Shown one piece after another: positions 9,908 to 16,108 of a DNA stretch of 16,108 nt (position 1 is the first letter of the stretch; each line of letters starts with the position of its first letter). The notes below the pieces were generated by a model, which worked only from the letters and a program-made list of their open reading frames with translations, searched no databases and was not told the DNA's origin. Source of the stretch: Trachelipus rathkii (Eukaryota > Arthropoda > Malacostraca > Isopoda > Trachelipodidae); contig JABUQX010124308.1 in assembly GCA_015478945.1 (NCBI GenBank), positions 5,001 to 21,108 of the forward strand, written 5' to 3'. The translations under genes and the position numbers were made by a program.

Positions 9908-10063
9908 ATATATATATATATTATATATATAAAAAATGTTAAGTAAAAATATATTTCAATCTCAAGCAATATATATTTCTAAATATTTATATTACGGATA
10001 ATATATATATTATTATTATATATATTATATAGTATATATATATCAATATATATATATATATTT

Positions 10064-10134
<71 letters not shown>

Positions 10135-10189
10135 ATATGATTATATTATATATATTTATATATAATATATATATATATATTAATATATA

Positions 10190-10241
<52 letters not shown>

Positions 10242-10456
10242 GTAGTTATATATATATATTATAGTATTATATATATATATATATATATCAATTATATATT
10301 ATATATATATATATATATTTATATAATATATAAAATAGTATAATATATATATTATATTATATTATATATATATATAGTATATATATATTATATATATATA
10401 TATATATGTATAGTAATATAAGTATTATAATATATATATTAATATATATATATATT
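9745..10456. repeat. (AT)n microsatellite tract
   Basis: About 700 bases of imperfect AT repeat, with one interruption at about 9931-9995 holding non-repeat sequence. It lies beyond the 3' side of the second minus-strand SINE. Confidence 0.96.
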
Positions 10457-10544
10457 TAAAAATTAATGGAGAAAGTATACGTTATGAAAAGTATAGAGAT
10501 TTGTTTAATCTATATATGTATAGCTTTATATATTTTTCTATTTT

Positions 10545-10711
10545 CACACCTCATGGGCAAAGCCTAATCTAGGAGGGGTGTGCTGCCAATTTTTGTCTGC
10601 AGCAAGACGGAGGCCAGAAGAGAGTAACACACAACCTAACGTCCGAACCAGTGACGAACCTGGGTCTTTCGCTTAGTGGGCGAAGTCTCTAAAGCTGAGC
10701 TACCGGACGCC
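10545..10711 (-). mobile_element. tRNA-derived SINE with near-complete cloverleaf
   Basis: The minus-strand 5' 74 bases (10711-10638) fold as a tRNA. The acceptor is GGCGTCC paired with GGACGTT (two G-T pairs, five Watson-Crick), followed by an A-box-like TAGCTCAGCTTTAGAG. The anticodon stem TTCGC/GCGAA is perfect and closes a 7-base loop CCACTAA. A T-stem CCAG/CTGG encloses the B-box-like GGTTCGTCACT. The loop has C where tRNAs have U33, and about 90 bases of unrelated GC-richer sequence follow at 10637-10545, so a SINE fits better than a gene. The body contains GGCAGCACACCCCTCC. The other SINE-like element near 1040-1222 has the same orientation and plan but a different tRNA head. Confidence 0.78.
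10638..10711 (-). promoter_or_regulatory. Internal pol III promoter boxes (A and B) of the SINE
   Basis: The A-box-like segment (TAGCTCAGCTTTAGAG, about 10702-10687) and the B-box-like segment (GGTTCGTCACT, about 10661-10651) are about 30 bases apart. Each departs from consensus: the A box lacks its final GG and the B box has T for the usual A after the TTCG core. Activity is therefore uncertain. Confidence 0.5.
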
Positions 10712-11144
10712 ATATTGGTGCTTGATCCATTCCTTCTGGACCTATACGAGCCGACTCCGCCGAATGTCCATTCTTCTTTAAATAAATAAGCGATTGGTAC
10801 TTTTTAAAGGGCCAAATATTATGTTGCCAAAGTTTTATATCAAAAAGAATCAAGATTAAAATTTTTGTGCTCCTCCATCTATTAAATAGATTTTAATTTT
10901 TTAATTTTGTTTAAATTTTAACTAAAATTGTAATTACTATTTCTAAAAAGTTTCATCACGTTGACAACAAATGTCTCTCAGGAACATCATCCTTCACAGC
11001 ATTCAAACTTACTAATCCCTGATGTTTGCAAGCTCTTGTGTTTCCTTGGTACACTTCTCCTTATTCCTTTTTTCTAAATCTTCTCTTTCTTTTTCCACTG
11101 CTCTTTACACTCGCGTCGATTCTCCCCACACAAGTCGGCTCATT
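10712..11144. other. Unrecognised region between SINE and AT repeat
   Basis: About 430 bases. The first part is mixed sequence, then an A/T-rich stretch (10860-10950), then a pyrimidine-rich stretch at about 11040-11110 (CTTCTCC and TTCTCTTTC type). The pyrimidine run could recall a polypyrimidine tract, but no matching exon or splice acceptor stands out. No gene or transposon motif is recognised. Confidence 0.4.
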
Positions 11145-11350
11145 TATATATTTAACTATAGTATATATATATACAACTAAATAACTAACTATATATATAT
11201 AATACATTAACTATATATATCAAACTACTACTAGCTGATATTACAACGCTATATATATATCCTATAATATATAGAATATACCTATATATATTATATATTC
11301 ACCTACATGATATATATATATAATAAATATCATAACAAATAATATATATA

Positions 11351-11384
<34 letters not shown>

Positions 11385-11765
11385 TAAATATATTTATATA
11401 ATATATTATTATATATTATAATATATTATAATATACACTTATATATATACTTTATAATAAAGTGTAAATAAATACGAGTTTATATATACTATATATATAT
11501 ATATATAGTTATATATTCCTACATAATCGATTAAATGTATTTTATATAGATCTCCAAGTTCAAATAACTGAACATAAAATAACAAGAATATATTCTATAG
11601 TATATAAATATTAATATAATAAAAATAAAATATCAGTAATATATATTTAATATATACTACTGACTCATATCTATTACATTACTCACTATATACCTCAATC
11701 ACCTATATACACATATATACTAATATATACTATACACTCATTATATACATAATATATCTATTATG
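11145..11765. repeat. Degenerate AT-rich repeat
   Basis: AT dinucleotide repeat interspersed with TAACTA, CTATATA and ACTCA variants. It is more heavily mutated than the other AT tracts. It ends exactly where the minus-strand LINE 3' end begins. Confidence 0.9.
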
Positions 11766-11769
11766 TTTC

Positions 11770-12290
11770 TGGGCTCCCTAATTTGGGGGGTCCATGTCAT
11801 TTTCAGAATCCCGGCCACCTCCACCTAAAGCAGCCGGAGGTCTCTTAGGAAGGAGATTTGGTAGAAAATTTTGTAAGGGAGTGAGTGGGGGGCACCTCAA
11901 AAGGAAGTGTTCGATAGTGTCAGCTTCTAAAAAGCATCTACGACTGAGTGGGATGAGGAGTGTCTTGAGGTCGAAACATATGTTCATATTCCTGGAGATC
12001 CGGGTGATGTCCGGATCTTAATCTAGAGACTGTGATTTGCATCTTAAGTGGGAGTTTGCTTTGAGCTGAAAATATTTCGGGGTGGGGGGGTTGCAGAAGT
12101 TTATGAAATGATTTGGTTGGCGGTTGTTGAAATATTGCAGTGTAAAGTGTGTATGAATGTGTTTTGAGAGAGACGTGTTGTTTGGGTGATGGGGAAGGGT
12201 TCTGAAAAGTTCGCCGTAGTAGAGGGTTGCAGAAGAGAGAAGAGGGAGGGCATCTTAAACCATTTATAGTGTCCTAGTTATGGCATAGGT
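11770..12290 (-). pseudogene. I-group-like LINE ORF2, C-terminal end, broken
   Basis: Read on the minus strand, a clean frame of about 85 codons (about 12211-11952) ends in ITVSRLRSGHHPDLQEYE, then HMFRPQ and a stop. After a frame change the next frame reads RRCFLEADTIEHFLLRCPP. Together they reproduce the end of LINE ORF2 proteins of the I group, where a region after RNase H has SRLR-GH--L, followed by a zinc knuckle of the form C--C-----T-EH-L--CP. In this copy one Cys of the first pair is lost at the frameshift, while DTIEHFLLRCP is perfect. The RNase H part itself is hardly readable at about 12290-12210. Only the last 500 or so bases of a 5-6 kb element are present, a classic 5' truncation. 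The 3' end sits against AT repeat. The exact clade (I, Nimb or a relative) is not settled. Confidence 0.8.
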
Positions 12291-12428
12291 GGGTAGGGGC
12301 AAGACTCAAGAGTAGGGTGGAGTGAAAAAAGTCAATATTGTTTTTTCGGAAACGGGTACCCTTCAATGACTGTGTATGAGACCATAGTAACAATCTTTAA
12401 AATATTTTAACTTTCTAAAGCTAATCTT

Positions 12429-12460
12429 GAGTCTGCACATTTGGCTTAAAGTTTGAAAAA
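12429..12460 (+). repeat. Sub-terminal motif copy 1 (left outer)
   Basis: GAGTCTGCACATTTGGCTTAA followed by AGTTTG. A related copy lies 172 bases inward (12601) and two more lie inverted in the right arm. Sub-terminal repeats of this kind are often transposase binding sites in other DNA transposons; that role here is inference. Confidence 0.7.
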
Positions 12461-12600
12461 TTTTTTGAATTTTTTTTAATATTTTTACAAATTTTTTTTA
12501 AGTACTTGAAACCCCCCCCCCCTGAGGGGTAGTCACTAAATAGTTGAACAAGGCCTTAAATAAAGACAGTATTTTTAAAAATATTTTTAGGCGGTGGTTT

Positions 12601-12633
12601 TAGTCTGCGCATTAGGCCTAAAGTTCGCTAAAT
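12601..12633 (+). repeat. Sub-terminal motif copy 2 (left inner)
   Basis: TAGTCTGCGCATTAGGCCTAA followed by AGTTCGCTAAA. It matches the outer copy at about 20 of the first 26 bases, in direct orientation within the same arm. Confidence 0.7.
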
Positions 12634-12660
12634 TGTCCGAAATTTCCGATATTTACAATT

Positions 12661-13149
12661 ATTTATATAATCAGTAATATTATTATCAAATCGATGTAGT
12701 GTACATCATCAAGTCACGTCTTTATAATCAGTATGCCATACTTATAATAAGCGTTTTCAACGAAAACTAGAAAGAACAATGTAAAAAACTGTGTTGTGTA
12801 TAAATGTAGTAACGTAAGTGCCCGTGGTGTGAATCAGTTTGCAGCACTTCATTCGGGACGCACTTGACCTTGGTAAGACAGACAAGTGGCGACTTTAGAC
12901 TCCCCCTCCCCTCTCTGACTGCATAGTGCATTAGTCGTGTTTTGACAGCGAGAGTGATAGGTCATGTATTAATCTAGTCGTCGAGTTTATATACGTTCTA
13001 CTGTCACTTCAGTGTTGATATAAAGCGTATTGTGGTATTACTGTGCTTTGTGTGTTGGATGTAACTCATCTGCGCGTGGTGGTCGATTCCTAAGAATGTG
13101 ACAGATTTACCTCATCCTCTCATAGGTAATTCGGTCAAGTCAGAGGGAG
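12661..13149. other. Transposon 5' untranslated or promoter-side region
   Basis: About 490 bases between the left inverted repeat and the first recognisable coding sequence. It is more GC-balanced than the rest of the window. I see no strong TATA box or splice signals and no coding frame that fits the protein family. It may hold a leader, an intron or worn N-terminal codons. Confidence 0.4.
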
Positions 13150-15640
13150 TCTTTGTTCCTTCCTAACCACGTCAGCAGATGTGTTAAAATACTACATTTT
13201 GTTTGGAAACAATGAAAAATTAATGCAAAATGGCAAAACCCTAGTTCTTTCTCTAGAAGTGCTACCAAGATGTGTTGACAATCAAATCTCATGTGGGAAA
13301 AAGCTTCGATCCTCAATCAATAACCTAAAATCTATTACAGATTTATTAAAAAAAAAGAAGTTATTTACTTCAAACACTCAACAAAACATACAAACGTGAC
13401 AAGCCACCATCAGTCCTCCAAAAAAAAAAAAAAAAAAAAAAAGCCGACTATTTAACAATATAGCATGATGGATTGTTCGATGTTGTCGCTGTAATGATAA
13501 AAGATTTCACACTCTCTCGTAGAATGTGATCGCCAAGAAGGTATCCCACAATGACTGTGAACAGCAATTCTTGACACGATCCACAAAGGACTGTTCGGAA
13601 TGGCGATTGGAATCGTGTAAAATATTAAAGTGACATTCCAGCAACAATAAGAAAGAAAATAGCTAGGATAATATGATAGAAGAAGAGATTGGTGTAAGAA
13701 ACGTTGTGAAGGATATGAAATTTGCTTGTATAGCTACAATGAGGACGCTATGGACTTAACTGTCCCTCTTCAAGAAATGGGTTGTGTTCCTGAAGATTTG
13801 GAGGTTGTTTTAGAGGAACCAGTTCCCAGCCCTTCCTCAGCTACTACCATAAATACTCAAACTAGGCTAAAAATACCATCGTTTTCCTGAGTATGTGATA
13901 GGTATGGCGTACCCGATCGCGTAGCAGCAGCTTTAGCCTCTGCTCTTTTTTTACAACGATGTACAGTCCACTCATTCTTTAGATAATGTTATAAATGACG
14001 TTGTGGTAGACAGGAGTAAAGTAAGACACGAGCGAATTAAATCTCGGCTTGAAGTTTTTAAAATAATGAAACAAAGGTAGAAATACAGGCTTTACTTTGA
14101 TTGTGTAGGTGACGACACCCTTCGTATTCACAAGACCAGGGCCCCCCCCCCGAAAAAATGGGAGGGAAAAGACGCAATAAAAAGAAGCAAATTAGCAACA
14201 CAAAGGAACTAAAAGGCGAGTCAACTGTTTTTTTAAAAGAAAAATAGAGGATTCAAACGACAAATTCCTTTATTAATTCCCCCACCCTCATAGAGGACCT
14301 AAATCGAATCATCGCGTTAACAGTTCCATTGTTCTGGGAAAGCCATTGACATTGCTAAATCTATCCGTTGATTACTTTTCTAGCACAATCTTACATGTCG
14401 GAACTAGTTTTGCATTGGATTGTGTATGGTTACTTGCCCAATACAACACAGGAAAATATAATGGTGTAATTCGTCTCGCTAGAAGAGGAAACTTGTATAT
14501 AAACCTCTTACAGCTTGTGGCATTATTTGCCAATTGACATGGCAAATGTGAACTTGCCAGTTACGGTAGGCCAATATGACATTTAAGTGGAAAAGCTGAG
14601 TGACGCAGATACTAGTGACCAAAAGGAGTTTATTGGGAACGCTGTAAGACAAAGTTTGGCAACATGTCATGCATTGAAAATAATAGTTCAGTTTGAGCCC
14701 ATAGAGTTTATTACTCCGATATAATCGATCGTGGTGATGAAAGGGTTAGAGTAACTGGACCAACAATACCATTTATGATATTTAGTGTAAACGGATGTAT
14801 GTGGAAAATAATCTCAAATTAGAAACAAACAAGTCCAGGAACAGCTCTCCTGCCAAGATGGTTGAACTAAGCTGATCGATAGAATTCTCGAGTGTATGTA
14901 TCGTATGAAGCAAACCTGCGACTCGCAACAATTAAATGAGTTGGGCAACCTTCATTTGCGTAATAGTTGTATGGACCTAGCTGTTGCAGGGATAAGTGTA
15001 AATAAAGCTTAAATGGAGCTCAAAAACATTGTGGGAAATCATAAAGAGTTGCACTTACCTTTCTGAGGCCAAATCGCAAAATTGTACACAAATGTATCAA
15101 AGACAATGGATACTTTGCTCAAAATGAAAACATGCTCATAGCTATGTTGGTTGATAAGAGAAATCATATAAAGAAACTGGCTTTAAGACGTATGATCAAG
15201 GCTCGATCTAGAGAACAAGCCAATAAAACACTAAGACGGTTTGAAATCCTGAAAATAAATTTTGAGCATCAGAGTTGTCGAGTAATATTGTTTGGATGAC
15301 GTGTGAAGTGACAGAACATCCTCTGACCACAGTCTATTTGAGAGGAATTTGCAAAGGTTATCTTGGATAACCAAGAGTGTAAACATACAGGTTCCTGACG
15401 TGCCACTCTTTTTTCAACTCCACATTCAGACACGACTAAAGCGGTAGAAAAGAGGCCCGTCAAAAGAAGTCACGCTAGCTTGACCTCCAAAATTGGTATA
15501 CTGTTACTAATTACGAAAAGAGAAAAGCTTTAATCAAAGTGAGAATGCTATGATAGAAAATCATGCAGTCCATATAATGAACACAGAACAATTACTGTTG
15601 AATGACTTTCTTAAAAGATGTAAAATAACATGCTCCTATG
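13150..15640 (+). pseudogene. Transposase-like protein of an unnamed arthropod family, broken
   Basis: Probably the protein that moved this element, judged from its place between the inverted repeats. It can be followed for about 2.5 kb (about 800 residues) through all three frames. Blocks in order: an N-terminal frame with LKYYILFGNNEKL and PRCVDNQISCGKKLRS (13181-13399); LFNNIAH, weak (about 13449); MDLTVPLQEMGCVPEDLEVV (from 13750); then, past a stop at 13888, CDRYGVPDRVAAALASAL (13894-13947); VVDRSKVRHERIKSRL (14003-14050); YRLYFDCVGDDTL (about 14090-14128); AIDIAKSIR (about 14344-14370); NTGKYNGVIRL (14444-14476); an ICQLH-type box (about 14525-14545); ALLPRWLN (about 14842-14865) and RVYVSYEANLRLATI (about 14891-14935); NGYFAQNENMLIAMLVDKR (15105-15161); ALRRMIKARS; KAVEKRPVK (about 15437-15463); and NYEKRKALIKVRML (about 15512-15550). 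From memory, these blocks parallel a set of uncharacterised arthropod proteins with D-YG-SDRA, VIDRSK-RR, LYFDGRKD, VNTG-KGGVI, C-LHANELPLRHL, RWLTTANR-LRLYV, YFAHPEN--LAML and CHTQAVER. I cannot name the superfamily or its catalytic residues with confidence. Confidence 0.75.
13420..13442. repeat. A23 homopolymer inside the transposase-like gene
   Basis: A run of 23 A splits the N-terminal frame from the following LFNNIAH-like block. It is unlikely to have belonged to a working gene at this length. It is either an expanded Lys-codon run, a small poly-A insertion or a sequencing error. An A9 run nearby (13348-13356) supports slippage in this stretch. Confidence 0.8.
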
Positions 15641-15814
15641 GTTGGTGGTTGGGAGGGAATGTGGGTGGGACTCGAAGTGCACCAACTCTTCCCGTGGGGA
15701 GTCCTAAGAAGGTTTAATATGAACTAGCGAAGAGTTGCACAATGCAAAGTTGATTAACGAAAGCTATATAAACAAATTTGATAATATTATACAGAGGATA
15801 CAGAAATTTAAAAC
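15641..15814. other. Transposon 3' side between gene and right inverted repeat
   Basis: About 170 bases including a G-rich patch (GGTGGTTGGGAGGGAATGTG, 15643-15662). It is probably 3' untranslated sequence or a decayed end of the gene. No clear poly-A signal could be assigned to the gene. Confidence 0.35.
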
Positions 15815-15842
15815 GTTAAAAATATAGAAATTTACGATATTT

Positions 15843-15873
15843 GGTAGTTTAAGCCTCATGTGGCAGACTCAAA
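15843..15873 (-). repeat. Sub-terminal motif copy 3 (right inner)
   Basis: On the minus strand it reads GAGTCTGCCACATGAGGCTTA followed by AACTACC. Compared with the other copies it carries a one-base insertion (GCCACAT against GCACAT). Confidence 0.65.
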
Positions 15874-16045
15874 ACACCCTAATTATATCGACTAAGGAGA
15901 AATAATTTTAAAAAATCCTGTTCTTATTTTAGAGAGCCGTTGTTGAACTATTTAGAGGAAACCCCCTCAAGGGTTTTCTCTTTTGTTGTCAAGTACTTAA
16001 TAAAAATTTGTAAAACATTAAATAAAATTTTCAAAAATATACTTT

Positions 16046-16076
16046 CCAAACTTTAAACCAAATGTGCAGACTCAAG
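16046..16076 (-). repeat. Sub-terminal motif copy 4 (right outer)
   Basis: On the minus strand it reads CTTGAGTCTGCACATTTGGT followed by TTAAAGTTTGG. It is nearly identical to the left outer copy over 28 bases, which is the best-conserved part of the two arms. Confidence 0.75.
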
Positions 16077-16108
16077 ATGACGTCGTATGAAATTAGGAAT
16101 ATTTCAAA

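Larger units (their letters stand above)
12396..12660 (+). repeat. Left terminal inverted repeat
   Basis: About 265 bases. Landmarks in order: CTTGAGTCTGCACATTTGG (12427-12445), TACAAATTTTTTTTAAGTAC, a C-run followed by TGAGGGG, ACTAAATAGTTGAAC (12535-12549), a second AGTCTGCGCATTAGGCCTAAAG motif (12602-12623) and GAAATTTCCGATATTTAC near 12640-12657. All recur in the same order on the opposite strand at the right end. The outer limit is set by loss of match around 12396. Confidence 0.85.
12396..16108 (+). mobile_element. DNA transposon with long TIRs and a broken transposase-like gene
   Basis: The segment 12396-12660 is repeated in inverted orientation at about 15815-16108, with clear runs of identity (CTTGAGTCTGCACATTTGG, AAGTACTTGA, ACTAAATAGTTGAAC or close variants). 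The two copies enclose a single long coding region on the plus strand, the standard plan of a cut-and-paste DNA transposon. The right copy still matches at the last base of the window, so the true outer ends and target duplication are not visible: the left end may begin somewhat before 12396 and the right end lies beyond 16108. The minimum length is 3.7 kb. The arms differ by many substitutions and indels, so the copy is old, or the sequence is noisy. Confidence 0.85.
15815..16108 (-). repeat. Right terminal inverted repeat (runs off the window)
   Basis: The reverse complement of the left arm. It contains AAATTTACGATATT (15828-15841), GGCAGACTCAAAACACC, GTTGAACTATTTAGAGG (15942-15958), CCCCCTCAAGGG, CAAGTACTTAATAAAAATTTG and CAAATGTGCAGACTCAAG (16059-16076). 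Similarity continues to the last base of the window. Confidence 0.85.

Noticed and set aside
10638..10711. A functional tRNA gene
   Set aside because: The loop has C at the position of the invariant U33, the would-be anticodon ACT is not a normal tRNA choice, box A lacks its final GG, and a non-tRNA body follows as in a SINE.
11794..12021. 75-codon plus-strand open frame, Gly/Arg/Ser rich
   Set aside because: It is the complement of the LINE zinc-knuckle region, whose minus-strand reading has a perfect DTIEHFLLRCP.
14444..14476. The other widespread invertebrate transposon family with a C-F-D-T-T-x-S-N-T-G box
   Set aside because: NTGKYNGVIRL fits both at first sight, but the blocks before and after it (VVDRSKVR, RWLN-ADR, YFAQNEN, KAVEK) fit the DRYG/RWLTTANR-type family and not that one.
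14479..14670. 63-codon minus-strand open frame in the DNA transposon
   Set aside because: The opposite strand carries the transposase-like motifs in order; this frame has none.
15269..15463. 64-codon minus-strand open frame near the right end of the transposon
   Set aside because: It overlaps plus-strand blocks (KAVEKRPVK) that fit the family; a shadow frame.

Overview
This window is eukaryotic, non-coding and made almost entirely of repeats. It has no intact host gene, no operon structure and no bacterial signals. Long imperfect (AT)n tracts, a TTA/TTATTG-rich block, an interstitial (CCTAA)n patch matching the arthropod telomere motif TTAGG, and the types of transposon present all point to an arthropod. 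The density of AT, AACCT/CCTAA and TTA simple repeats would suit a decapod crustacean such as a shrimp or crab. That placement is an inference from repeat content, not from a marker gene.

Layout. 1-2090: AT microsatellite with a CCTAA patch (651-718) and a minus-strand tRNA-like SINE (about 1040-1222). 2090-2480: unrecognised unique sequence, then more AT repeat to 2920. 2935-3885: minus-strand RTE-clade LINE remnant in which an endonuclease piece is joined almost directly to the last third of the reverse transcriptase. 3886-4790: mostly unrecognised, then AT repeat to 5250. About 5635-7590: a decayed but nearly complete Penelope-like element (PLE) on the plus strand, with reverse transcriptase and GIY-YIG endonuclease in the expected order. 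7590-8980: TTA/TTATTG-rich low complexity. 8980-9745: unrecognised. 9745-10460: AT repeat. About 10545-10711: second minus-strand tRNA-derived SINE, with an almost complete cloverleaf. 10712-11145: unrecognised. 11145-11765: AT-rich repeat. 11770-12290: minus-strand 3' end of an I-group-like LINE (end of ORF2 with a C-terminal zinc knuckle). About 12396 to the window end: a DNA transposon with long inverted repeats and a broken transposase-like gene of roughly 800 residues.

The most interesting object is that last element. Its two ends are inverted copies of about 265-295 bp. Each end carries two copies of a sub-terminal motif (core AGTCTGC, then about 20 related bases). The interior encodes one long protein that can be followed through several frames and resembles a family of uncharacterised arthropod proteins known to me only by its motifs. 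I cannot assign it to a named transposase superfamily.

Every coding element is broken by stops and frameshifts. Nothing here is predicted to make a working protein. Several breaks lie in or near homopolymer runs, so some may be assembly error rather than true decay.
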